Both the position numbers and the translations under genes were made by a program. From Steinernema hermaphroditum (lineage: Eukaryota; Nematoda; Chromadorea; Rhabditida; Steinernematidae), in the NCBI GenBank assembly GCA_030435675.1, contig CM059622.1, positions 15,934,001 through 15,998,000 of the forward strand: 64,000 nucleotides of DNA, written 5' to 3'. The notes under the pieces are model-generated. The model was not told where the DNA came from, did no database searches, and saw only the letters and a program-made list of their open reading frames with translations. Shown one piece after another: positions 15,964 through 27,238 of the stretch (the stretch's first letter is position 1; the number at the start of each line of letters is the position of its first letter).

Positions 15964-16497
15964 GTGGGTACCTTGGGTGTTGAGATCACTGGTCCTGAGC
16001 AGAGCTGTAACGGAACCCGACCGTAACCTAAACAGGAAACCGAAAAATTGAGATCCCTTGAAAGAACAATTGTCTGTCGGTACCAGCGGGAGCGTAGACG
16101 TCAATTTCTGGTTGTTAGGAAAATCCAAACACACCCATTTATGCATAGTACATGCCGATAAGGTCCTGTAGGCTGACCTAAAGTAAAGGACCGTGAAATG
16201 TAAAATAAATAATACATCCTTCAATCACAAAGCGCATGAAGTGGGGCGTATACGCAAAGTTCTACAAAGGCGCTGAGTCGTGAAAAGTGCATAAAACATA
16301 TAATTCTTGCACTACAGAAGAACGACGAATTTTGCATTAATAATCAGCGATTCTTTATACAAAACTTAGTGTTAGGAGTTGTTCGTGTTCAAAGAATATC
16401 TCCTTACAACGATGACCGTTTCCCTGACATGGTTTCCGAAGACCGTTCCCATGTAATTGACAAAGAAGCCAAAAAGCGGTTCGCGTTGTACCTGATC

Positions 16498-16640
16498 GCC
16501 CAGGAAAACTCTCCGAGTTGGATCCGAGCCGAACTGAGCCGGCTGCCCTGGGTCGAACCATCTCTGTTGAACCGGAGCCGGCTCGGATAGTGAAACACTG
16601 ATCCGAGTTGGTCGGCTCCGGCTCACTTGACATCTCCGAT
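16498..16640. repeat. GAGCCGG-rich inverted repeat remnant
   Basis: Several interleaved copies of GGATCCGAGCCG, GAACCGGAGCCGG and GGCTCCGGCTC in both orientations, ending TTGACATCTCC. The same vocabulary recurs at 19383-19680, 30524-30701 and 40755-40866, so this is a dispersed, decayed MITE family. Exact borders are not clear. Confidence 0.5.
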
Positions 16641-17964
16641 GCTATATTGGATGCTGTACACTATGGCTACTTGCTTTGTATGCAAAAAAATATGTCCAAT
16701 CTGCGAACGCCACATTTTAAGAATATCTTGTTAGAACTTCCGTCATGGGTGACCAGCCTATAGAAAGTGCAACTCGGGTCATAGTCATCAGATGGGAAAT
16801 GCAGAAGTCCATCAATCTGTAATAAAGCATCGGGTTTTCGTCATATTATACAGTTTTTTACGTTTCGGGTTTTTCATGAACATGAACATACTAAGGCACA
16901 GACGTGGTGAGGTAGCTGAAGAGTAAACTATCTTCATTCTACAGAACTCACTTATCGAATAGCAAATGATGCTCTATTGCTCTGCTGACCTGTGGTCCGC
17001 AAAAACCCACAACCGAACAGGAAGAGAAACACTACAAAATACGACCGTCTAAATTTTCTGCTCTGCAAGCACCAAATTGCAGGTGAAAACCTTCATGCAA
17101 AGGCGGAAGGCAGTCCTGCACAGGTGCTCAGTGGCGATCCGATTAATTTTGGAATCAGGTCAAAGCACGAAAGATTAATGAGTTGTAATCGAGTAATTTA
17201 ATATTCAGCTTTTAGCAAAAATTTGGGACCTTGATCTTTCAACGTATATCGTCGGTTGTTCATTCTTGTTTACATTGAGGAGTAAATGGAAATCTAAAGC
17301 ACATCAGGTTAGCAAAAGAACAATCTTCAAAGCCGCCAGATCCACATGACCATCTTTGGTCTAGAAATTGCAGATCTCCTCACAGTAAACAGCACTTCTA
17401 AAGCATCAAAAGACACATAGAATTACTGGAATGCCGCAGGATCGTAGCAATTATCTATGATGCAAGCGTACTCTTCCATACGTGTACTTGCTTATGGTGA
17501 AGTAGATCACAAGACGTCAGCAAAAGAGTCATCACACTTGGTGATTTAAGAAGTTTCTCTATACATAGCCAGTGAATTGGATTGCCCAGACCCGGAATCC
17601 CTAAAAGGTGACAGCAATCATGAGAATAATTCCAACCTGAAGTCCGTCGTTTTATTCAAAACAAACATGTTATTGGGTAAATATTTCACAAAAACATCAC
17701 TTAATCTTTGTGTTGGTGGTAAACAATGAAAGGTTTCAATGGCTAATCAACGATGTTGACCGCTGGATTGCCATGAATTCAAACGATCATAAGACACATC
17801 ATGCCTAGTATGCGGTCATGTTAAGTATTATAAGCATATGCCTTTTAATTGGCTTAGGCTGATTGAATTTTGTATTCAGTTAACAGGTGCATTTAAAGGC
17901 TCATCTGGGATACGGTCGTTTGGGTAAGTTCGTTTCATGTGGCCACTACAATGCCTACATTTAT

Positions 17965-18130
17965 GCGGGGAAGCGCGAACGCTGTCCCCTGACTCAAAAA
18001 TTTAGCTGTTGGCCAACTCCAACTCGGAGCTGCCACACGGGTCAGCCGGGAGCGAAAGTGCAATGTCCCAGCCTCGCCATGGATTCCCCGCCTTGCTGAT
18101 CGCGGGGAGATCCCAGCCAGGTAAGTTTAT
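17965..18130 (-). ncRNA. U1: U1 snRNA, left copy of divergent pair
   Basis: U1 is the spliceosomal RNA that base-pairs with 5' splice sites. The 166-nt minus-strand body begins ATAAACTTACCTGGC, the single-stranded 5' splice-site binding end. It then shows the stem-loop with GATCAGCAAGG where U1-70K binds, the U1A loop ATTGCAC, an Sm-type site AAATTTTTGAG and a 3' terminal hairpin around GCGTTCGCGC. Its length fits the usual size near 165 nt. It is identical to the copy at 59519-59684 as far as I can compare by eye. It is transcribed away from the right-hand U1 copy. Confidence 0.95.
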
Positions 18131-18359
18131 GAGCCATCCAGTACTGGTCACTTATGTGGGGCGCGACCATTCTACGGCAGCGGTGCGGTCGCTACACTCC
18201 AGGAAGCAGAGAAATATCGCATTGCTAGTGTGAATTCAAATGCGACTATACTCATTCTTGTTTTGTGCGTTGCATTTCTCTGCCTCTCTAGAGTGAACCG
18301 ATCAGACCTTTGCAACGAAACGGTCGCGCCCCACATAAGTGACCAGCACATGATGGCTC
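18131..18359. promoter_or_regulatory. Shared divergent U1-U1 promoter
   Basis: A 229-bp spacer between two U1 5' ends. Near each end it carries the block GGTCGCGCCCCACATAAGTG, in opposite orientations (18322-18341 forward; 18149-18168 reverse), with 18 nt between block and U1 5' end. This position suits a proximal sequence element for snRNA genes. The same block precedes the U1 and SL1 genes near 59.7-59.9 kb. The middle of the spacer is not palindromic, which argues against an assembly foldback artefact. Confidence 0.8.
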
Positions 18360-18525
18360 ATAAACTTACCTGGCTGGGATCTCCCCGCGATCAGCAAGGC
18401 GGGGAATCCATGGCGAGGCTGGGACATTGCACTTTCGCTCCCGGCTGACCCGTGTGGCAGCTCCGAGTTGGAGTTGGCCAACAGCTAAATTTTTGAGTCA
18501 GGGGACAGCGTTCGCGCTTCCCCGC
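18360..18525 (+). ncRNA. U1: U1 snRNA, right copy of divergent pair
   Basis: Plus-strand U1 with the same features as its partner: 5' ATAAACTTACC, GATCAGCAAGG loop, U1A loop ATTGCAC, Sm-type site AAATTTTTGAG and a terminal hairpin ending CTTCCCCGC. The 166-nt body mirrors the left copy almost exactly. The element-like block at 18322-18341 lies 18 nt before the 5' end. The gene reads toward the 3' end of rict-1, with about 380 bp between them. Confidence 0.95.
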
Positions 18526-18906
18526 ATAAACAGATCTTGAAGTCGGGTGCCTTAGTGAATCAGCCTTGAGTCTACGCTCTTTATGGAGCTATGAATGCAT
18601 CAGTACCTCCTTTCAACCATTGCGAATAACATGAAATGATTCTGATCCATCTTTAATATTTACACCACAAACTTTGTAAGTCAAGGAGCCACTTCGGCAG
18701 AACTACGCTAAATACATATTCGTTTGACCGGCAGTGACGTTTTTCGTGCGATCAAACATACATCCATCGGCTTATTTGTCACCAAAGTAGTTTGCCCTCC
18801 ATTCTGTGCTGCGTATGTAATGCTCCAAAAAGAGAGACCGTACCAAACTCAACGCTTCTTTATACAACTAAACTCTTCCATATCAAAACAACCTATCATC
18901 ACGTTA
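18526..18906. other. Intergenic between U1 and rict-1
   Basis: About 380 bp between two convergent 3' ends. It holds the 3' processing region of U1 and the rict-1 3' UTR. I see no further gene. Confidence 0.5.
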
Positions 18907-21900
18907 TCACAGATTCACTTGAAATGCTTTCCAGAACAGCTGATGCAGCAGAGACCTCGTTCCCAGCTTGTAGCGCCGTTCGGAAAGCACTTCCAACACG
19001 TCGGAGTAGAGACATGGATTGGTGAAGACTTCCTTGTGGTTTCGATAGGCCCTAAGGATGCACATATTATAGAGGGGCAACTGGTAAACGAACTAACTCA
19101 AATAGTTTCCTCTCTTGTGACTTAGAAAGAATCTCCATCAGGTTCACATTTTGGAGAATCTCATTTCGGACGTTGTCGTGGATCGGCACGGGCTTCTTCT
19201 TCCGCGAACAGTGGAAACAGAGTCGATAGTTGTGTTCATAGGCGAAGCCTTCGTCTCCCCCGCGATTACTTCCGATACTGAGCTTCTTTTGGGGTACGGT
19301 AGAGTCGAAGATTTTCTGAAATAATAGCTCTTTTAGAAGTTTATGTCTGCTTTATTTCGGATTGTAGAAAGTGAGGTCGAAATCAGTAATGAGCCAAGCC
19401 ATCTGGGCCGGAACCGAGCTATTTGACCCAAGCCAAGCTTAATAGCTCCAAAACCAATTTGAGCGGAGTCGACCCTTTGAAACCCAAACTGACGCATCTG
19501 AACCGGAGCCGAGCTATCAAAGCTAAGCCAAGCGTGCCTTGTTTCAGATAGTGGATAGTGAGGGCAAAACCAGTAAGGCAAACCCAGCGAAAGCCAAGCC
19601 ACCTGAGCCGAAGTCGAGCCATCTGAGCCGGTTCATCTTAGCCAAGCCATGCCAAGCCAAGCTGGAGCTCAGATTGGCTTCAAAATAAGCTAACAAGGGA
19701 AGGACCCGAAGTGTGACACTCCGATTTCGCTGAAAATTTGTGGGGCGTATAGCGAGCCCGGGACTAAGAAAACGCACATAGTTTGAGCTGCTGAAAATTA
19801 GACCAAGGTACCTAAAAGGGGTCTTTAATTGTAAGGTATCCTGGTGCGATGTCCCTGAAGCCTCAAAATATACGGTATTATTGTCAGTGTTTTTCGTTTT
19901 TTTCACCGATTTTCTAAGGTTTTCGGCATTTGGAACGAAAATTAACATTGTAAATTAACAACCATGTTCTTTTAGCACGAAAACCGGTCAAAAAAACGAC
20001 AAATACTGACAATAATACCGTATATTTTGAGGCTTCAGGGACATCGCACCAGGATACCTTACAATTAAAGACCTATTTTAGGTACCTTGGTCTAATTTTC
20101 AGCAGCTCAAACTGTGTGTGTTTTCTTAGTCTCGGGCTGCGCTATACGCCCACAAATTTTCAGCGAAATCGGAGTGTCACACTTCGGGTCCTTCCCTTGT
20201 AAGCCGACCCTTTGAAACCAAAACTCGTACTTCTCTTGTCCCTTTCTCACTCTTTTCCATTACTATCTAACCCCCAATCCCTCCTTCGTATCCACTGCTC
20301 ACATACTTCAGTCATAAGGTAGACTTCACAGGGAAGGCTCACGTAGGACCAAGTGCTGTGCATAGCCTCGATCTGGCGATTCCGAAGGAACTTTTGGTTC
20401 TCGAACACTTCTCGATAGGAGTCCGCTGATTGGATCTGAAAATGTCAAATATGTGCATCCGTGTCGTCTATGTGTCTTACCTCCCGATCGGTGGGTATAT
20501 CGTATCGATCGTCCGCAAGATGAGCGTTATGAATCATCGTCTTAATCGGCTTCATTCCCGTCTGCCTACGGTAGATGTTCGAGAAATGACTCTCCGGCTC
20601 ATCCTCGATGGTCACCAGTCGGATCATCGTCGCCGCGTTCAGGAGCGATTCCTCGAGCGCCGCTATATTCTCTTCGGTCTCCGATTCCTTGAAATGATAT
20701 GCTTAGGCCAATTCGAGCTCTTTACCTCCGCTAGAGTCTCCAATCCGTGTGGACGATCCTCAAAACAAGGCAAGTAGGTCCTGGACCCTGCTGGGAATTT
20801 CACATATCCCTGCCGGACCTCTTCCAGAACCCTCAAATGCCGATTCGATTCCCACCCTATCCTGGCCAACTGAAGGGCGCCGTACTCCCCGGCGCCTAAG
20901 ATGTTCATCGCCCAGAAGGCCGTTCCCTTCACACTTAGAACGGGGCATTCCTCCACATAACGAGCAATGATGGGGACCACTTCCGGTGGGACGAAGTCGG
21001 GGGTCGCGTCGCTTCTTGGCACATTCCCGACGATGTGAGCAAGTCCAAGAAGGGCCGACTTTATGTGAAGACATTCGACGTCGAAAGTGAACTTCTGCGC
21101 GTCTTTCAGCCGGTCTAGAAGACCGTCGACGATCTCCGCCTTACGAAGGATCGTCTGACCGGTCTTGTGGCGTGCCAGGACGCCGTAGAGATGGATGGGG
21201 ACGGGCAGTGTCCAGTTGCTGGTCTGTTCGGCCGAGGGTCTGGCGAAGTCTCCGCTCGCTGTGCGTTTGATCGGGGTTAGCGCTGTGCGCATCTCGTCTT
21301 CAACGATTTCCACATAACGCTCGTTGAAGCCCTGAAATTCCGAATCTAGAGACCTGTTTGATCGTGATCCAAATCAAGTCGGGGTCCTTGACTCCATTGG
21401 ATCACTAACTGGGGGTCAGACTGGTATTCCTATGGAAGATTAGCGACTTACCGCATCCCACAGCTCCACGAAATCCTCAGCGGCGTTTAGACTCTGCTTG
21501 GTGATCTCCTCGCTCGAATAGATATGGGTCCTGACCAGAACGCCAGCATCTCCATGGCCACTTAGGGACGTGCTCATCAGACTAAGCCACTTGTATGCAC
21601 TTGGATTTTGCTAAACATACGTTTATCTCGATTTTTAGTGTTAGTCCTCACCGGAAGCCATGAATGAAGAATTCTCACTACATGTCTGACCACTTTTATC
21701 GAACTGTCTCCGAGCTGTTTGAGCAGCAACCTAGAGATGAATTCCGAAAAGGCCTCAGTTCTAAAGGCTGGCGACGCTCCAAGGAAGCGGGTTACCCACT
21801 TTCGGGCTTTCTAAAATGGAAAGAACCGGCTGATTTCTTGTTTATTTTGAGTACCTCACAGGTAGCTGTCATGGCCGTCTCCAAGATCAGCCTTGGAAGG

Positions 21901-24900
21901 CCTACTGGATTAGTGTAGTCAAGACAGCTGACAATGAGCTTCACATATTCGACTGGAGTTGCAGGGACCATGTAGTCCAGGAATCTAAAGAGGCCGAGTT
22001 AGTGTGTGCAAGTAGACGTCCAGGATTACATCTGGAAGAGCATCATCTGAGTCATGACCTCACAGCCCGTCTTCGTGGAAGACACGGCTCCTATCAGGGC
22101 GAAGTAGTATATCGCTCCCGGATTCATCATGATCGTCTTTGAGGCGAACACTCCGGTCGCCAGGTTCTCCTTTCGCAGCTGATCGGAGCAGTCTTGGACA
22201 AAACGATCGAGGAGTTCTCGGTAGTGGAGTTCGTCGCACAGAGGTGCCAGAAGTCGGAAGAGACGACAGCCACAGTCGACGATGAAACGTTCGTGTTCCA
22301 TGCCCGGTTTCAGGAATTGCAGTCTGTGGGGAAGGAAGAAGGCCACGATCTGAAGATAGAGAATTAGATTAGGTGGTGGTATTGGGCTCAGCTGAAAGAG
22401 GCATCTAGTCCAGATAAAAAGGCTCTCCCCGATTCACAACTGGGCTCATAAGGATTAGGGTCATCAGGTCAATGAAAGTCACATATTTTCGAAATATCAG
22501 AACTCTCGCAGTTCCTTATGAGGCAGCTCATCAAAGGTCACTTTCTACAGATTCCCGAAGAATCATAGCTGGATCTTAGAGGGCTCCATTCAAGCCCCCT
22601 AAGATTCAGCTATAAAGTAAGTGGCATTTAGTCCATACAAAAAGGCTCTCCCTATATCCTGCCACGATCCACAACTGGTTGTAATGGACTCATAACGGTT
22701 AAGATCATCAATTAAAGACACTTTCTTCAAAATATCAGAACCCTCGTAGTTCTTTAAAAGGTAGCTCATCTTGTGCAGTTCAAGCGTCATATCTTCTACA
22801 TTCCGTTTTCGGATGCAATCTTATCTGACAGGCAACATGTTGATGTGCAAGGATCCCCGGTCCACGTTGCAAATCCTGGGTCATGCCTTCTTAATCTATG
22901 CCTTTTCCCTCCCGCCTCGTCCTATTCCCGTTACATGCTCATCTTTTCCCCGCCATGTTCATTTTCTATAGATTACCGAAGAATAATGGCTATGAAACAT
23001 GGATCTTAAAGAGCTACATTCATGAGATCTGGTTAGGCTCTGGTAAAGGTAACCATATCTGAACAAAGCCTTCGTTAATCTCAAACGACCCACTATAGGC
23101 GAATATGGTGAAACTCCCTTCGAATTCGATTACCCACCTCAGCGAAGAAGGCATGACATCGATCGTTGTGTTTCCAGGCCTGCAACGCTCTCCATCCCTC
23201 GTCGGACTCGAATCCTTGCAGAACGAGATCCACTTTCTGCCAGTTGATGTTCCCATGGAAATCCACGGATTCCGGGATGTATTCATCGAGTAAAGTGCGA
23301 ACGGCCTTCTCATCTAGGGCGTGCCCTCTCTTCTTTTTTGAACTCATCTTCTCGTGTGGCAACTTCTCCGGCTCGTTATCGCACTGAACGAACAGGTCCG
23401 TGATGCTGATGTTCGTTGTCCGTGTGGATCGCGTGAGGATGAGCTCGTTGAGCTGGTTAAGTCGATGGACGAGAATCATTCCACGTCTAAATGCTTCACC
23501 TAAGTATGAAGAGACGACGGATTCGCCTACTGAGGATTTTCGCGCACCACCGACGCCATGCTCATGAGGCGAATTCTCCAATCGCGGGGCAGCACAGAAG
23601 CTCCCGTTGTCAGGAGGTCGCTGAGGAGGAGAGTGGCTTTAATGCCAGCGGGCTCGTCCGGGATGGTGCGAATCAGCCGCACAAGACTTTGTGAGAGACC
23701 CGCATTGACGAGGACATAGCAGGCGGCGGCGCGAAAGGAGCCGAGCAGGTCGACATGGTCGTTGAAGGGCTAGAATACGGTAAGTGATAAAAAATTGTTC
23801 AAATATTTGAAATATCAAGAGCATGTTTCAAGAAAAAAACCTTACAAATGGCCGTCGCAAATCGCAATTTTACCGCTGGAAATTTATAGCTTCTTTAGCG
23901 CATAGCGTTACGCTAGAGTTTAACATAAAATACAGCTTGTGATCGGGTAATAAATTCTCTACAAAACCATATATAACATGCCAGATTCTGATTTGTATAA
24001 AAGATATTGTCCGGGAACTTTTGGAGCAACCTAGCTGGAGGTTTCTATTCCATGCGTGCTATTATTTATAGGCTATTATAAGAGGCACCAAGATCACTTA
24101 CAGGTATATAATCAGCCAGGACGAAATCGGCATTAATCGAGCACTTGTATCGGTCAGGGTAATGCATTGTGGCTAAATCCAGCTGATAGAACACACACAC
24201 ACACTACAGAACCATCTTACCGTAATACTCGAGCGCCTCATACCACGTCGCAAACTTCGTCTCCGCGTAGGGGACGTCCATGAACTGGCAACAGATGTCG
24301 ATGGCCAAGTCGCGAAGTTTGGCCAGGTGTGGGGTGACCACACTTCCAGTGCCGAGGAACTTCATCAGACGGATGGGAGACGCGATGGCCAGATGCATGT
24401 CGTCGTCGAGGGTGGCACAGCAAAAGAGCCCTGTCCATGAGCGGAGAATGTTGAGGAAGACGAAGGAGCAGTTGGAGAGTGTGTTGATTAGTCGTCCGTA
24501 GAGAACGTTTCGTCTAAGGAACGATAGTTGAGGAAAAGATTTGTGGGATAAGAAAATTGTCCAAAGCTGCTCTATATGAATAGAAGTGAGGACTGAGACC
24601 GTCGAACAGACCCCGATCGGTTACAAATCGAACTCGTTCGCAATGAGCCACACAGACAGTTTACGACACTCCGGTTCACTGCCATTCCGTCTCGAGACCG
24701 TTTTCGAGTCACTTTCATCGTATTTTCGTTCGCAGGGCTACGGCTTCTCTATACGTGTGTTAACTAGCGGTAGACTACTGTTGTCCTGCCACGCGCAGGG
24801 GTACTTGGTCAGAGAGTGCTTAATATAAATCATACACTGTTCATAGTGAGAAACAAATGGAGCATAGTCAACAGCTCATAGTGTGTCTTTTTGAATTTTC

Positions 24901-25953
24901 TTTTTGGTTCTTATGCTTCGTTCTATCCCCTTTCACTTCACAGGTCCATGTTTCACCATATCACAAAAGGTCACCCACCCTTCTTTGTCCGTCTCCTGAG
25001 GAGCGTCGTAGAAGAAGCCGATCTCTATCAGAGGCGAGAATATCTTCTCGAGCACGAAGTTCAGTCTTCCCTCGTTCCTCAGCACGGGACAGTCGAGCCA
25101 GGCAATGAACACCTGGCACACTTGTCCGATGATCCTTTGCTCGATGTTCGGCTCCATGAGCACCCGTATCATCCAATCGGTGCCGATTGAATCGATCACG
25201 AGCTTCGGCTCGTAGATGCTCGTTTCCAGGAGGAATCCTAGCGCGGCCAGCCACAGGTTGCTGCTCTTCTTCAGCTCCTCATCGGTATCCTTAGACTCGC
25301 CCGCCTTTTTCGGCAGTCCTATGCGGAAAAGCGCCAAAACGGCGTGCAGGAATGACTTGCGGAAGTGGAGTCTGTCTGGCTCCCCCGTGATACGGTACAT
25401 CTCGAACATTCGGGCCATCATTTTGAGCGCTTGAACTCTCTCGGGCTCCCCGTTCAGGTGCATGTCTAACGCACTAAAAGTAGCAGTGTCTCTTGTTGCA
25501 TCTCATGACACCTACCGTAATACAACGACGTCAAAGCGGTACTGTAGGTAGTGTTGCAGAATTCGCTCGCGGACCAACAAAAGACGAAATATTCGCAAAA
25601 CTATAGCTCGCACACAACTTTGAGTGTTGTTCAGCAAAAGGAAGAACCTAAAAATTTCTCTTTTCCATCGCTACCGTATACTCTTACTTGTGGAAGACGA
25701 TGGTGAAGAGTTCCTCGCTGGCCAATTCCAGCTCGTGGCGACCTTTTAGCTGACTAGCCACTTTATTCAGAACGACAAAGAAGTCCTCTCTATTCGGATT
25801 CGCCTCCAGAGAGGGAATGTCCAATTCGGCGAGATATTCCAGGAACTCGGCATACGGTAATTGTGGTTCTGCTATGATCTCAGGCGCTTTTTGAGCGCGT
25901 CGATGTTGTTTTAGGCGACTAGGCCCCGGTTGGAAGTACATGCTGGTGTTCAT
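18907..25953 (-). CDS. rict-1: Rictor, TORC2 scaffold subunit
   Basis: Rictor is the defining scaffold of TOR complex 2, which controls AKT/SGK kinases, growth and fat storage. Fifteen exons close in phase to 1258 residues: 25953-25688, 25647-25516, 25473-24937, 24513-24221, 24172-24102, 23769-23531, 23486-23138, 22349-22030, 21984-21855, 21610-21452, 21331-20726, 20687-20481, 20435-20307, 19315-19122 and 19051-18907. Rictor landmarks: ERVQALKMM near residue 140; IKATLLLSDLL near 490; GAIYYFALIGAVSSTKTG near 715; the highly conserved LPVPIHLYGVLARHKTG near 870; CPVLSVKGTAFWAMNILG near 950; and the C-terminal NPCLYSDVLEVLSERRYKL. It is armadillo/HEAT-like throughout. An acceptor (TTTACTAG) lies 2 nt before the ATG, suiting trans-splicing. 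It is shorter than the C. elegans and vertebrate proteins; the long disordered region before the C-terminal domain is small here. Two introns are swollen by repeats. Confidence 0.88.
19383..19680. repeat. AAGCC/GAGCC-rich dispersed repeat in rict-1 intron
   Basis: Many irregular copies of AAGCCAAGCC and CATCTGAGCCGG, part of the same GAGCCGG family seen at 16.5, 30.5 and 40.8 kb. The phrase CGACCCTTTGAAACC appears here near 19466 and again just beyond the nested element near 20207, so the younger MITE inserted into this older repeat. Both lie in the rict-1 intron between 19316 and 20306. Confidence 0.6.
19694..20199. repeat. Harbinger-like 506-bp foldback MITE
   Basis: Two arms of about 200 bp, inverted and nearly identical, starting CAAGGGAAGGACCCGAAGTG and ending in its complement, with about 100 bp of unique loop. 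The flanks show TAA on both sides (19691-19693 and 20200-20202), the 3-bp duplication typical of PIF/Harbinger elements. No transposase is encoded. It lies inside a rict-1 intron. Confidence 0.75.
22390..23035. repeat. Tandem units in rict-1 intron 7
   Basis: The 788-nt intron between 22350 and 23137 contains two diverged copies (about 22390-22545 and 22620-22770) sharing AAAAAGGCTCTCCC, CACAACTGG and GTAGCTCATC-like blocks. A related 60-bp piece, with GAAGAAT...ATGGATCTTA, occurs at 22550-22600 and 22968-23030. The exons on both sides join in phase across it, so no exon is missing. Confidence 0.6.
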
Positions 25954-27238
25954 TGCTAGTAAATATGAATATTATAATATACTATAACTACGTATATACA
26001 TCTGAAATATCAGATTTAGTATTTAGGGACCTAAGACACGGTAAAAATTTGGATCTTAGTGGTAGAATATACGGCTTGTCGGATGCTCCAAAAACAAAGA
26101 GCTGACCTCGTCAAGTCTTTTATACCTTCAGCCATATAAAGGTCATGATTTAGGGAAAGGCTTATACATGACAAACCCAAGGAAAGGACAAAAAATGGAC
26201 GAAAAGAATCAAATCGGTGGTGGGTTCCCTGTTTCTATCCTCGAACTCTACTTTTTAGTGCTCTATATAGCTTAAGACCTTGAAAAGCTCCGCTATATTA
26301 TCTAAAGCATCTTACAAGAGAACATGGAACGTACTGCTCCAAGAAAATATGAAATTTGCGGTCCATGGCACTCTAGGCTTGTTAAAGAGGGGCATGTTAT
26401 CATTTCTTACAGAGGTGGCATTCGTTTCTCACCGTTAACTCTCAAATGAAATATAATGCAGCTCTTCTCTGACGTTTTTATGTAAGATAGCAAGCTTGAT
26501 TTGCACAGGTAAATTGGCTGATTGCGTTACCTTTGCTTGATTGCACCATCGTCGCCTTTATGTTCGACAAAAGATGGTGTATAGCTTGAAGCAACTAATT
26601 TTGTTAAATTTATCATAACATTACTTTTTTGTTGTGGCTGCAAGATGTTGTTAGTGATGGAAGCAGTTTTTCAGAATTTACCATGCTCGAACTCCATTTC
26701 TTTAGTGCTCAACATATGGTTTTGAGCTTAAGACGTCGAAAAGGTCCACTAAAGTTTTCTAAAACGTCTCAATGATCGAAGTGATTTTTCAGAATTTATG
26801 ATGTTTTGATAAACCATCACCTGGGATGCCACCTTTCGTCTTACTTTTTATAGGGTAAATTAATGATTTCAGCGATGTTAGAGCATTGAAATCTGCATCG
26901 CAACATTCCGTTCCCGCGATGACCAACGGACTGACAAACAAAGAAAAGCGTACACGCCTGTTTCCCCAAGGAGCAGCCAGCCGGAGAGCCTAACGACTGT
27001 TCGCCAAAACACAAAAAAGAGATTCCCCCGCATTCAGCAAACGGATGGCGCGCGTCTGACGAACCCAGAAGAAGCACGAACGGAGTACGGGACGACGACA
27101 GGAAGTAGGGGGAGGGGACGGCCGACGAACGATCGATAAATAATCGCGTGTTCTCGTCAACAACGTCATTTTCCCACCACAGCGCCGCCACCTCCGTCGC
27201 CGCTGCACAAAAGAAAGCGATTAGAACAACGGCGCAAT
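25954..27238. other. Intergenic upstream of rict-1
   Basis: AT-rich sequence without a gene I can support up to about 26880, then a more GC-rich stretch (26880-27238) with overlapping open frames in several phases and no family motif. It should include the rict-1 promoter and the 3' UTR of the membrane protein gene to the right. Confidence 0.5.

Larger units (their letters stand above)
13097..17964. other. Repeat-rich intergenic region
   Basis: I see no gene. A direct duplication of roughly 160 bp lies at about 13555-13715 and 14136-14300, sharing 'tggccgatcgctgagga' and 'tttatatat'. A hAT-type MITE lies at 15759-15963 and GAGCCGG-rich inverted motifs at 16500-16640. The last few hundred bases are plain AT-rich sequence before the U1 pair. 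Confidence 0.6.

Noticed and set aside
17965..18525. Long palindrome as a giant MITE
   Set aside because: The arms are U1 snRNA genes with all structural parts and promoter blocks; no target duplication is present.
22599..22790. 63-codon minus-strand frame as an extra rict-1 exon
   Set aside because: Exons ending at 23138 and starting at 22349 join in phase and match Rictor without a gap; the frame lies in a tandem repeat.
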